From NCBI RefSeq assembly GCF_006439055.1, contig NZ_RCZC01000008.1:1494-65493 (forward strand): DNA of 64,000 nt, read 5' to 3'. The position numbers and the translations under genes were made by a program. This DNA is from Sphingomonas glacialis. Lineage in GTDB: Bacteria; Pseudomonadota; Alphaproteobacteria; Sphingomonadales; Sphingomonadaceae. Positions 56,114-64,000 of this stretch are shown here, in pieces. The notes beneath the pieces are model-generated. The model was given only the letters and a program-made list of their open reading frames with translations, did not search any database and was not told the DNA's origin. How positions within the stretch are numbered: the first letter of the stretch is position 1; each line of letters starts with the position of its first letter.

Positions 56114-56138
56114 AACGATGGCGGGCGCCGGGCGTTCC
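56114..56138 (-). promoter_or_regulatory. EcfG-type stress promoter of the alpha/beta hydrolase gene
   Basis: On the minus strand GGAAC (56138-56134), 16 bases, then CGTT (56117-56114): EcfG consensus with the shorter accepted spacer, 30 bases upstream of the ATG at 56084. Confidence 0.65.
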
Positions 56139-56202
56139 GCGGGGGTGGCGTGATCGGCCGCAAGCTGTCAGCGTCGCACGATTGCCGAATCAAAGGACGA
56201 GT

Positions 56203-57939
56203 ATGCGCAAAGGTTTGCTGGCGGGGATTGCGGGTCTGGCGTTGATGTCGTGTTCGGCGCAGTCGGCCGAACCCAAGGGGACGATGGCACCGCTCGCCGC
56301 ATTGCCGACGACCGACTGGAAGAGCTTCCGCGACACCTTCATCGAGGATTGGTTCAAGATCTCGCCGGCCGATGCGGTCTATCAGGGACGCCACGATTTC
56401 GACGGCGGGCTGGGCGACTGGACGCCCGGCGGGCTCAAGCGGCAGGGTGATTTCTTCCGCGAGGCGATCGCCAAAGCCAAGGCGTTCGATGCGACCAAGC
56501 TGACCAAGGACGAAGCGTTCGAGCGCGATTATCTGGTGGTGGTTGCGTCGGGCAAACTGTTCTGGCTCGAGGATGCCGATTTCCCGCACAAGAACCCGGC
56601 CTGGTACGTTAATGCCGGGCTCGACCCGAACGTCTACATCGCGCGCCATTATGCCGATGCGCCGACGCGGATGCGCGCGATGGTCACCTTCCTCAGGAAG
56701 ATCCCCGACGCGACCGCGCAGATCAAGGCCAACCTCAAGACGCCGATGCCGCTCAGCTACGTCAATTTCGGCGTCGCGGCGTTCAACGGCTTCGGCGATT
56801 ATTACACCGGCGACGCGAAGAAGGCGTTTGCGGAGGTGAAGAGCCCGGCGCTGCAGGAAGAGTTCGACAAGGCCGCCGCCGCTGCCTCGAAGGCGATGCA
56901 CGATCTCGGCGCGTGGGTGGAGAGCCAGGGCGGCACCGCGACGCAGGACTTTGCGCTCGGGCCCGATCGGTTCGCGCGGATGGTCAAGCTGACCGAGGGC
57001 GTCGACGTGCCGCTCGCCACGCTCGAAGCGGCGGGGAAGGCCGATCTGCTGCGCAACCAGAAAGCGCTCGCCGAGGCGTGCGCGACCTATGCGCCCGGCG
57101 CGACGATCCCGGCGTGCATGGCGAAGATGAACGCCAACAAGCCCGCCAACAACGATCCCGTCGCCGAGGCGCGCAAGCAGATCCCCGAACTGCGCGCGTT
57201 CGTCACCGACAACCAGATCGTGACGATCCCCGACCAGGAGCAGGCGCTGGTCGAGGAAAGCCCGCCCTATAACCGCCAGAACAGCGCCTACATCGATCCG
57301 CCCGGGCCGTTCGAGAAGGGCATCCCCTCGGTCTATTACATCTCGCCGCCCGATCCGGCGTGGAGCAAGGCCGAGCAGGACGGGTTCATTCCCGGCAAGA
57401 TGGACCTGCTGTTCACCACGGTGCACGAGGTGATGCCCGGGCATTTCCTGCAATTCCGCCACGCCAATGCCTCTCCCTCGATCTTCGGGCGGCTGTTCGT
57501 CGGTTATGCCTTTGCGGAGGGCTGGGCGCATTATGCCGAGGAAATGATGTGGGAGGCTGGGCTCCATAAGGGCGATGCCGAGACGCATATCGGGCAGCTG
57601 TCGAACGCACTGCTGCGGAATTGCCGGTATCTGTCGGCGATCGGGATGCACACCGGCACGATGACGCAGGCGGATTCGCTGAAAATGTTCCAGGAGCAAT
57701 GCTATCAGGACGCGGGCAACGCCAAGCAGCAATCGGCGCGCGGAACCTACGACCCGGCCTATCTCAACTACACGATGGGCAAGCTGATGATCCGCAAGCT
57801 GCGCGCCGACTGGACCGCGACGCATGGCGGACGCGCTAGCTGGAAGGCGTTCCACGACGAGTTCCTACGCTATGGCGGCCCACCGATCCCATTGGTGCGC
57901 CAGGCAATGCTGGGGGGCGACGGCAAGGCGGTGTTCTGA
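56203..57939 (+). CDS. DUF885 family lipoprotein/metallopeptidase-like
   Basis: The 578-aa protein (ATG at 56203) has a lipobox-like start (LALMSCSAQ) and belongs to the DUF885 family. The zinc-type motif H408-E-V-M-P-G-H414 (HEVMPGHFLQ) and a downstream FAEGWAHYAEEMMWEAG support a metallopeptidase fold like the M2/M32 group. Its substrate is unknown; it is exported and probably anchored in the envelope. Divergent from the hydrolase gene, 118 bases away. Confidence 0.9.
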   Translation: MRKGLLAGIAGLALMSCSAQSAEPKGTMAPLAALPTTDWKSFRDTFIEDWFKISPADAVYQGRHDFDGGLGDWTPGGLKRQGDFFREAIAKAKAFDATKLTKDEAFERDYLVVVASGKLFWLEDADFPHKNPAWYVNAGLDPNVYIARHYADAPTRMRAMVTFLRKIPDATAQIKANLKTPMPLSYVNFGVAAFNGFGDYYTGDAKKAFAEVKSPALQEEFDKAAAAASKAMHDLGAWVESQGGTATQDFALGPDRFARMVKLTEGVDVPLATLEAAGKADLLRNQKALAEACATYAPGATIPACMAKMNANKPANNDPVAEARKQIPELRAFVTDNQIVTIPDQEQALVEESPPYNRQNSAYIDPPGPFEKGIPSVYYISPPDPAWSKAEQDGFIPGKMDLLFTTVHEVMPGHFLQFRHANASPSIFGRLFVGYAFAEGWAHYAEEMMWEAGLHKGDAETHIGQLSNALLRNCRYLSAIGMHTGTMTQADSLKMFQEQCYQDAGNAKQQSARGTYDPAYLNYTMGKLMIRKLRADWTATHGGRASWKAFHDEFLRYGGPPIPLVRQAMLGGDGKAVF

Positions 57940-57961
57940 GCCTTCGCTCGCGCACCGTACC

Positions 57962-58015
57962 CCGGCGAAGGCCGGGGCCCAGCCACCTTCGTCACTGGGC
58001 CCCGGCCTTCGCCGG
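57962..58015. terminator. Perfect 21-base inverted repeat between convergent genes
   Basis: Arms 57962-57982 and 57995-58015 (built on CCGGCGAAGGCCGGGGCCCAG) around a 12-base loop, between the DUF885 and MFS genes. It shares the CCGGCCTTCGCCGG core with the repeats at 413-533 and 26307-26422. Probably a bidirectional terminator, without a T tract. Confidence 0.65.
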
Positions 58016-58039
58016 CGTGCGGTCGGTAGCTAGGAAAGC

Positions 58040-59434
58040 TCAGCGCGCGTGTTTCAGCGTCGGCACTTCGTCGGCGACCTCGGCCGCCTGCGGATTGCGG
58101 ATCGACGGGCGTAGTCGGGCGACGCTGCACAGCCCGGCGATCACGGCCAAGCCCACCGCTACCAACGGCGGCACGAACCCTTCGCCGACACCGAGCGCGA
58201 GCAGCAAAGCGACCACGGTCGCGCCCGTCGTCTGCCCGGCAAGCCGCACGGTCGACACCAGACCGCCCGCCGCCGCCGCACGCTCGCGCGGTGCCGAACC
58301 GACCACCAGCCGGGCGTTGGGCGGCAGGAACAGTCCGAACCCTGATCCGCACAGCGCCATCCGCCACGCCACGTCGAAATAGCTCGGATCGGCGGGCATG
58401 AAGGCGAGCAGCAGCAGCGCGCAGATCGACACCACCATCCCGATCCCGCCCAGGATCCCCGCCGGGATCCGGTCCGACAGAAAGCCCGAGAGCGGCGCGA
58501 CGACCATGTTGGTCAGCGGCCATGGCGCGATCGCCGCGCCGATCGCCGCCGCGCTGAAGCCCAGTGCGTGCAGCCGGAACGGGGTCGAGATGAGCAAGGT
58601 CATCGAGGCGGTGAAGGCCGCGAACCCGCCGATCGCCGACAAGGCGAGCACCGGCCGCGCGAGCAGATCGATCGGCAGGATCGGGTCGGTCTCGCCCTTT
58701 TCGCGCCGCACGAAGAAATAGCCGATGACGATGCCGAGCAGCACGATCGCCGCCGACACCACCGGGCTGTCGCCATGCACCATCGTTTCGAGCCCGCCGA
58801 TGATCAGCCCGAACATCGCGGCGCACATCACCGCGCCGATCACGTCGAAGGTCGTGGCGCGCGGCTTGGGGGCGGGGATCGCGCTGCCGAGCGCGAGGCT
58901 GGCGACCGCGAACGGGATCGCGCTGGCGAACACCCACGGCCATGGCGCCACCGACAGGACGAGCCCGCCGATCGTCGGTGCCGCCGCCGCCGCGCTCGTC
59001 ACGACGACCGAGTTGATGCCGAGCCCGCGCCCGAGCTGGTTCGCCGGATAGATCTGGCGGATCAGCGCGGAGGCGACGCTCAGCACCCCCGCCGCGCCGA
59101 TCGCCTGGACCGCACGCACGATCAGCAGGAAGGGCAGGCTCTTGGCGAAGAAGCACAACAGGGTGGCGACGGTGAAGACCAACTGGCCGCCCTGATAGAT
59201 CCGCTTGAGGCCGACGCGTTCGCCAAGTCCGGCAAAGGGCAGCATCAGCATGACCAGCATGACCTGGTAGATCGTGACGACCGAGACCACCGCGCTCTGA
59301 TCGACATGCAGATCGCGCGCGATCGTCGGCAGCGCGACATTGGCGACGCCGCCGTCGATGATCACCAGCGCCGAGCCGAACGACATGGCGGCGATCGCGA
59401 GATAGCGGCGGGGTAGGGGGAGTCCGTCGGTCAC
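58040..59434 (-). CDS. MFS drug-efflux-type transporter (DHA2-like)
   Basis: The 464-aa protein has about 14 membrane helices and the EmrB/QacA-type signature near the start (ALVIIDGGVANVALPTIARDL, the motif C-like and D1 region of the DHA2 family). It probably exports drugs or other toxic compounds by proton antiport. An EcfG-type promoter lies upstream. The C-terminal tail past residue 440 is cytoplasmic. Confidence 0.9.
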   Translation of the reverse strand: MTDGLPLPRRYLAIAAMSFGSALVIIDGGVANVALPTIARDLHVDQSAVVSVVTIYQVMLVMLMLPFAGLGERVGLKRIYQGGQLVFTVATLLCFFAKSLPFLLIVRAVQAIGAAGVLSVASALIRQIYPANQLGRGLGINSVVVTSAAAAAPTIGGLVLSVAPWPWVFASAIPFAVASLALGSAIPAPKPRATTFDVIGAVMCAAMFGLIIGGLETMVHGDSPVVSAAIVLLGIVIGYFFVRREKGETDPILPIDLLARPVLALSAIGGFAAFTASMTLLISTPFRLHALGFSAAAIGAAIAPWPLTNMVVAPLSGFLSDRIPAGILGGIGMVVSICALLLLAFMPADPSYFDVAWRMALCGSGFGLFLPPNARLVVGSAPRERAAAAGGLVSTVRLAGQTTGATVVALLLALGVGEGFVPPLVAVGLAVIAGLCSVARLRPSIRNPQAAEVADEVPTLKHAR

Positions 59435-59472
59435 GGTGCTTGCCTAACGATTGACGGGACGGAGGCAAGGCG

Positions 59473-59497
59473 AACGGATACGATGGTTCGTGGTTCC
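59473..59497 (-). promoter_or_regulatory. EcfG-type stress promoter of the MFS gene
   Basis: On the minus strand GGAAC (59497-59493), 16 bases, then CGTT (59476-59473), 39 bases upstream of the ATG at 59434. Confidence 0.65.
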
Positions 59498-59670
59498 AGC
59501 ACCCGCGACGGATCTGGGGGGCAAGGCGCAGGCGGCGGGGGCATCGCCATTAGGCGCCGACTGCGGAAACCTTCAGTTTCGTGATCGTTGCTTGTTGCAG
59601 CGCACCATTTTTGATACGGATGTGTTTGGTACAGCGTTGTCACAAATTTCTTCAGTCAGGCGAGTCTGCC

Positions 59671-59979
59671 ATGTCTAACGGCCCCGTTCCTACCGTGTTC
59701 GAAGCGATCGTCCGCAAGCGCTGCCTGCGCGCGACCTATAATCGCACCGACATCATGCTTGCGCCGCACATCATCTACACGCGTCACGACGATCTCTTCG
59801 TCGACGGCGTGGTGCTCGAGCGCGACGGCAAGCCGCCCAAGGAATTGAAGCTCGGCACGTTCAAGCTCGCCGGTCTCAACGGCGTCGGCCTGACGGAGCG
59901 CAATTTCGATGCGAACCCGCTCTTTGCGGCGAACGATCCGAAATATAGCGACGCCGCACTGATGGCGGTCGAAGCCTAA
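59671..59979 (+). CDS. Small protein of unknown function with a possible WYL-like core
   Basis: The 102-aa product (ATG at 59671) has the line TVFEAIVRKRCLRATYNRTD, then LAPHIIYTRHDDLFVDGVVLERDG and FKLAGLNGV, which recalls stand-alone WYL-type ligand-sensing domains, though this is my reading rather than an established match. It is cytosolic. It overlaps the convergent PAP2 gene by four bases at the stop codons. Confidence 0.65.
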   Translation: MSNGPVPTVFEAIVRKRCLRATYNRTDIMLAPHIIYTRHDDLFVDGVVLERDGKPPKELKLGTFKLAGLNGVGLTERNFDANPLFAANDPKYSDAALMAVEA

Positions 59980-60956
59980 ACCCGCTCGCGACCGCGCGCC
60001 GCCATCGTGCGGCGCAGCGTGCGCATCAGGATCAGCGCCACGATCGCGACCGCCGCACCGGCGATCATGTCGGCCAGATAATGCGTTCCCTCGATCGGCG
60101 TCGACAGCAGCATCGCGCCGTTGAGCACCATCACGGTCCACCGCAGCCGCGCGATCCGCCACCCGGCCGCCATGTACAGCACCGCGCTGGCGGTATGAAA
60201 GCTCGGCGCCGAGACCAGCCCACGTAGCGTCCCCAGATCGACCTCGCGCAGCATGTGACTGCGCAATGCGGGCAGCAGGTCCGCCTCGTACAAGCCGCTT
60301 TCGGGCAGATACGGCACCGGGCCATGCCACAGCGTCGCGAGCGGGCCGAGCGCTGGAATGTAGCGGAATATCGCCAGCGAGATCACCGCCGCGATCCAGA
60401 AGCCGACAAGGAAGCCGCGCGCCTCGGCGCGTTTGTCGGCGAAAGCGTAATGGCCGAGGATCAGAGCGGGCGTGACGAAGATGCTCTGATACGCCGCAGT
60501 GCCGAGGATTTGCAGCGAGCGGTGCGCGACGACGAGCTCGTACCAGGCGAGCCAATTGAAGTGCAGTGCCTCGTCGATGTGCTGCAGCACGGCATCGACC
60601 GAGCCACGCGTATCGGCGGCGAGCGGATAGGTCGCGACCGCGCCGAGCAGGCCGACGCCCATGAACAGCCCGACCGACTCGGCCAGATCGCGCGCGATGC
60701 GCTGCGAATTGGTGGAAGGGTCGCGCGTGACGAAGCGGACCGCCGCGAGGAACGCAAAGGCGAAGCCGAACAGCAGCGTGCTCGGCGCCCAGGGATCGAT
60801 CGTAATCCCGTCATCATACAGCAGGGCGGCGACGCACAGCACGCTGAGGCCGAACCCGAGCGCGAGCCAGCCGCCTGGGATCAGCCCGGGTTGACGGACG
60901 CTGCCGACCGGCAGCGGTGTCGCGATTGCATAGGTCGAGGTGGTTGGGATCGACAC
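59976..60956 (-). CDS. PAP2-family membrane phosphatase (inositolphosphorylceramide-synthase-like)
   Basis: The 326-aa protein has about six to seven membrane helices and the PAP2 histidine motifs SAPSFHTAS and EGTHYLADM, consistent with the PAP2_3 subgroup that includes lipid phosphatases and Aur1-type transferases. Sphingomonads make sphingolipids, so a sphingolipid headgroup reaction is possible but unproven. It lies in an MCE-transport neighbourhood; a small secreted protein gene follows upstream. Confidence 0.85.
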   Translation of the reverse strand: MSIPTTSTYAIATPLPVGSVRQPGLIPGGWLALGFGLSVLCVAALLYDDGITIDPWAPSTLLFGFAFAFLAAVRFVTRDPSTNSQRIARDLAESVGLFMGVGLLGAVATYPLAADTRGSVDAVLQHIDEALHFNWLAWYELVVAHRSLQILGTAAYQSIFVTPALILGHYAFADKRAEARGFLVGFWIAAVISLAIFRYIPALGPLATLWHGPVPYLPESGLYEADLLPALRSHMLREVDLGTLRGLVSAPSFHTASAVLYMAAGWRIARLRWTVMVLNGAMLLSTPIEGTHYLADMIAGAAVAIVALILMRTLRRTMAARGRERV

Positions 60957-61129
60957 GGGATACGCCTGCTTGCGAAGACGATTTTCCCGATCGTCGCCTG
61001 ATGGATGGCCCTAGGAGGGACTGAATAGCCACCATGGCGTGAAGACTTTGTGACGTCCAGATGACATCCGGCGTCAGGCAGGGGAATGCGCCGGGGGGAG
61101 CCGCGAGCGCGACACCCCCCGACCCGAAA

Positions 61130-61381
61130 TCAGCGGCAGATCTGGATGCGACGGCCGTGGCGCCATTCGGTACGGCAGCGGCGATGGTTGTTCCAGCCAT
61201 GGCCACGGCCGCGGTCGCCGCGCCAGTTGCGGTCGCCACGGTCGCCGCGATGGTTGAAGCCGCGGTCACCGCGCTGGTCGTAGCGGCGATCGTCGCGATG
61301 ACCCTGTGCCGAGGCGGCGGTGGTCGAAACGCCAAGGCCGGCGAACATGAGCCCGGCGGCGATGAGGTGGGTGATTTTCAT
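61130..61381 (-). CDS. Small secreted basic protein with RGDRG repeats
   Basis: The 83-aa product has a signal peptide (MKITHLIAAGLMFAGLGVSTTAASAQ) and then Arg/Gly/Asp-rich repeats (RGDRGFNHRGDRGDRNWRGD) and a HRRCRTEWRHGRRIQIC tail with a Cys pair, a pattern seen in small alphaproteobacterial exported proteins. Its function is unknown. Start: ATG at 61381. Confidence 0.72.
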   Translation of the reverse strand: MKITHLIAAGLMFAGLGVSTTAASAQGHRDDRRYDQRGDRGFNHRGDRGDRNWRGDRGRGHGWNNHRRCRTEWRHGRRIQICR

Positions 61382-61488
61382 GCAATGTCCTTTCGGCCCG
61401 ATGATCGGGCGAGACCAGGACACTACGCGCGGCCGTAACGATGGTTGCTGAACGCGATCGTTTGGCTAGGTACAGGTTCGCGCCGAGC

Positions 61489-61839
61489 CTAAAGCGCGAT
61501 CCCGAGCCGCGGCGCGAGCGCGAGCATCGCGAAATACAGCGCGATCGTCAGTGCGCAGCCGAGCCCGAGCGCTGGCCAGAACCCGATCCCCGCGCGCAGC
61601 AGGGCCGGGATGACGAGGAACATCGGCAGCGAGGGCAGGATGAACCAGAAGGTTGCCTGGACGTGCGCGGCCATGTTCCCCGCGTCGGGCTTCTCGCCCC
61701 ACAGCCACAGCATCCCGAGCACCGAGACCAGCGGAAGCGACGCGATCAGCGCTCCGAAGCCGGGATAGCGCTTGGCGAGCGTCGAGGCGAGCGCGATGAG
61801 GATGCCCGAGATCAGCGCTTTGAGGGTGAGGAACAGCAT
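61489..61839 (-). CDS. DUF3147 family membrane protein
   Basis: The 116-aa protein has four membrane helices and the family pattern LKALISGILIALASTLAKRYPG near the start and SLPMFLVIPALL in the middle, typical of DUF3147. Unknown function; inner membrane. It is 26 bases downstream of the lipoprotein gene of the MCE locus, so it may be part of that operon. Confidence 0.85.
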   Translation of the reverse strand: MLFLTLKALISGILIALASTLAKRYPGFGALIASLPLVSVLGMLWLWGEKPDAGNMAAHVQATFWFILPSLPMFLVIPALLRAGIGFWPALGLGCALTIALYFAMLALAPRLGIAL

Positions 61840-61865
61840 CCTGGCTCACCCGCCTCGCGGGCAGA

Positions 61866-62462
61866 TTACTTGCCGACCCAGTCGGCGATCTCGGCCGCGA
61901 CCTGATTGGCCGCCGTGTTGAGCGCCTGGCCGACCGGCGCGGCAGCAATCGCGGTTACCGGCACGCGCGCCTCGAAGCGGCGCTTCTCGACGATCTTGCC
62001 GGTGGTGCGGATCAGCGACCCGTCGAAGGTGACGACCGCTTCCTTGGTCGCTGCATCGACGCCGAAATTGCGCAGCTCGCCCGACAGGATCGCGCCGGGG
62101 TCGGAGAAGGATTGCGCGCTGCTCAGCACGATCCGCCCGGTCCGCGCGGGGACGGTGTCGATCAGCAGCCGGACGAACATCCGGTTTGGCGGTTCGACCC
62201 ACTGCGCATTGGTGACATAGGCGATCGATGTCTCGCTCGCCTGCACCGGCACGCGGGTGCCGGCAATTGCCTGCGACGCGCCGGGGACCAGGATCGTGAT
62301 CGTCGGCGAAGTCGCCGACGACTGCGTCTGCCCGGCGGGAACGCTCGCTGCGGAGGTCAGCGAGAGGAGCGAGGGTGGGGGCTTTGCGCCGAAGCTGATG
62401 CAGCCCGCGAGCGGGGCGGCGACGAGGAGCGCCAGCAGCGTCTTGGAGCGGATCATGGTCAC
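61866..62462 (-). CDS. ABC-type transport auxiliary lipoprotein (PqiC/MCE-associated)
   Basis: The roughly 198-aa lipoprotein starts at GTG 62462 or ATG 62456; the lipobox LAGC places the lipidated Cys near residue 21. It matches the auxiliary lipoprotein component of MCE transporters (RVPVQASETSIAYVTNAQWVE-type sequence). It is likely attached to the outer membrane, receiving lipids from the MCE protein. Overlaps the MlaD-like gene by four bases. Confidence 0.88.
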   Translation of the reverse strand: MTMIRSKTLLALLVAAPLAGCISFGAKPPPSLLSLTSAASVPAGQTQSSATSPTITILVPGASQAIAGTRVPVQASETSIAYVTNAQWVEPPNRMFVRLLIDTVPARTGRIVLSSAQSFSDPGAILSGELRNFGVDAATKEAVVTFDGSLIRTTGKIVEKRRFEARVPVTAIAAAPVGQALNTAANQVAAEIADWVGK

Positions 62463-63430
62463 TGTCCCTTTCCGGGCTTGTAATCAGGCAATTTCGGCTG
62501 GCCGATCAGCGAGGTCGCGCCGCCACGATCGAGCTTTTCCGCGACCGACGTCAGCGCCTGCGACATTTCGCGCAGATCGTGGACGAGCTGGCCGACCTCT
62601 GGGATCGTCTGCTTCGAGAACGACTGCAGACCCGGCCGCGCATCGCCGATCGCCGCATCGAGCGTTTCCATGCTGTGCTGCGCCGAGGCGATCGTCTTGT
62701 TGAGGTTGCCCATCATCGGATGGATGTCGCTCTCCAGCATGCCGTTGGTGGTCTTCGCCAGGGCCGCGAACTGGTCGGCGGCAAGGCCGGCCTTCTGGAT
62801 CGTCACGCGCGACTCGGCGAGCGTTGCAGCGATCTCCGGGCCGCGATCCGCGAGCGCTGCGGTCAGCTTGTTGGTGTTGGCGAGGATGCCAGCGATCGAC
62901 TGCTGGTTCTTGTCCGACAGCATGTCCGACAGCCGCTCGGTCAGCGTCGAGATGCGCTCGAGCAGCTGCGGCGCCGAGCTCAGCAACGCGCCGAGGCCGC
63001 CGGGCTTGGTCGGGATCGTCGGGACGCCATTGGGGCAGTCGCTCAGCGGGTTCTCGACCGGGCAGGCGATCGGCGGGGCGCCCTTGATCGCGCCGTCGAG
63101 CTGCACCGTGCTGGTGCCGGTGAAGCTGCCCTGCAGCGTGGCGGTGGTGCCGACCAGGATCGGCACATCGGGATTGACGCTGATGCGCACGCGGACCAGC
63201 TGGGGATCGGGCTTCCACAGCGTGATTTCCTTGACCTGCCCCGAGGGCACGCCTGAGAAGGCGACCGCCGAACCCTTTGCCAGGCCGTCGACCGACTGCT
63301 TGAAGAAGATGTCATATTCCTTGTCGGACGCAGTGCCCCAGCGCGCGATCCACACGAGGAATAGCAGCATGACTGCGAGCAGGATCAGCACGACGGTGCC
63401 GACCAACACATGGTTCGAGCGGGTTTCCAT
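62459..63430 (-). CDS. MlaD-like MCE-domain protein
   Basis: The periplasmic subunit of a lipid-transport complex. The 323-aa protein has a single N-terminal membrane helix (VLVGTVVLILLAVMLLFLVW), then an MCE domain (YDIFFKQSVDGLAKGSAVAFSGVPSGQ) and a long helical C-terminal region (SDMLSDKNQQSIAGI), longer than E. coli MlaD. Its start overlaps the ATPase gene stop by one base (TGATG). Confidence 0.92.
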   Translation of the reverse strand: METRSNHVLVGTVVLILLAVMLLFLVWIARWGTASDKEYDIFFKQSVDGLAKGSAVAFSGVPSGQVKEITLWKPDPQLVRVRISVNPDVPILVGTTATLQGSFTGTSTVQLDGAIKGAPPIACPVENPLSDCPNGVPTIPTKPGGLGALLSSAPQLLERISTLTERLSDMLSDKNQQSIAGILANTNKLTAALADRGPEIAATLAESRVTIQKAGLAADQFAALAKTTNGMLESDIHPMMGNLNKTIASAQHSMETLDAAIGDARPGLQSFSKQTIPEVGQLVHDLREMSQALTSVAEKLDRGGATSLIGQPKLPDYKPGKGQ

Positions 63431-64000
63431 CAGCTTGTGCCCTCAGCTTTCGCCACGTCTTTGTTATGCTGGATCGTCGCAGTCGCGGCGCGGCCGCGCG
63501 GTCCCTTGAAATATTCCTGGATCCACGGATGGTCCAGCGCGAGCAGTTCGTCGATAGTCCCGACCGCGATCACCTTCTTGTCGGCAAGCACCGCGACGCG
63601 GTCGCAAATCGCGTAGAGGGTATCGAGATCGTGCGTGATCAGGAACACCGTCAGCCCGAGCGTCTTCTGCAGCGAAGCGGTCAGTTCGTCGAACGCCGCC
63701 GCGCCGATCGGATCGAGCCCCGCGGTCGGCTCGTCGAGGAACAGCAATTCGGGGTCGAGCGCGAGCGCGCGGGCGAGACCGGCACGCTTGCGCATCCCGC
63801 CCGACAGTTCGGCCGGGAATTTGGGGCCTGCATCGGCAGGCAGGCCCGTCATCACCACCTTGTAGGCGGCGATCTCGTCGAGCAGCGCCGAATCGAGATC
63901 GGGATAGAATTCGCGGAGCGGGACCTGGACGTTCTCCGCGACGGTCAGCGTCGAGAACAAGGCGCCGCCCTGAAACAGCACGCCCCAACGCTTGGTCAGA
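63430..64000 (-). CDS. MCE-transporter ATPase, N-terminus outside window (partial)
   Basis: The open frame runs off the right edge, so only the C-terminal part (about 189 residues) is visible: a VLFQGGALFSTLTVAENV Q-loop, ABC signature ELSGGMRKRAG, Walker B LLFLDEPTAGLDP and the H-loop ITHDLD, all typical of MlaF-type ATPases. A permease (MlaE) gene would be expected further right. Confidence 0.93.
   Translation of the reverse strand, partial: LTKRWGVLFQGGALFSTLTVAENVQVPLREFYPDLDSALLDEIAAYKVVMTGLPADAGPKFPAELSGGMRKRAGLARALALDPELLFLDEPTAGLDPIGAAAFDELTASLQKTLGLTVFLITHDLDTLYAICDRVAVLADKKVIAVGTIDELLALDHPWIQEYFKGPRGRAATATIQHNKDVAKAEGTS

Overview
The window is a high-GC, gene-dense chromosomal segment from an alphaproteobacterium, most likely a member of the Sphingomonadales (Sphingomonas-like). 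The reasons are gene content and order (gltA-gltX-comEC-lexA, ppiD-trpE-trpG-trpD-trpC, gatB/yqeY-dnaG-rpoD divergent from carA-carB-greA, eno-ftsB), the alphaproteobacterial LexA operator type (GTTC-N7-GTTC), several promoters of the EcfG general-stress type (GGAAC-N16/17-CGTT), and abundant short palindromic repeats of the kind common in sphingomonads. These assignments come from reading motifs; no database search was run. No rRNA, tRNA, CRISPR array, prophage or intact insertion sequence was seen.

Layout. 1-609 holds no convincing gene. 610-7052 carries a large coiled-coil membrane protein and a plus-strand cluster of an Hpt-like protein, a membrane protein with a nucleotidyltransferase-like N-terminus, a DUF2336 protein and a sensor-kinase-like protein; both the Hpt and the kinase lack the phospho-accepting histidine. 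7171-13561 is core metabolism and competence/SOS (gltA, gltX, comEC, lexA). 13632-17530 looks accessory: a BLUF photoreceptor, a TonB-dependent receptor and a cupredoxin-like protein. 17623-24179 is the trp operon (trpE, trpG, trpD, trpC) behind a PpiD-like chaperone. 24325-34114 holds tpiA, several envelope or hypothetical genes, an M17 aminopeptidase, a serine hydrolase, rimO, and a lipoprotein/DOMON-like/DUF1343 operon. 34121-40051 carries a MoxR ATPase and its VWA partner separated by two envelope genes, then two uncharacterised genes. 40231-51085 is the macromolecular synthesis operon (rpoD, dnaG, gatB/yqeY-like) with a DUF559 nuclease gene inside it, facing carA, a small gene, rraB, carB and greA. 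51291-53340 is a stress-type small membrane protein operon. 53489-64000 has eno, ftsB, hydrolases, an MFS exporter, a PAP2 enzyme and an MCE/Mla-type lipid transport locus that runs off the right edge.

The most striking signal is a family of palindromic repeats built on a 16-base core (CTCCCGCTTGCGGGAG). One pair of arms lies inside the trp operon between trpG and trpD. One pair flanks, and supplies the ends of, a DUF559 nuclease gene. One copy sits in frame inside carA. In carA, and again downstream of greA, the repeat carries a second 64-base element that folds into a three-stem Y shape. The two copies differ in sequence but keep the stems through paired changes, which is direct evidence that the fold is under selection. 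A second theme is stress control: four EcfG-type promoter candidates lie just upstream of minus-strand genes, and lexA carries two overlapping operators.
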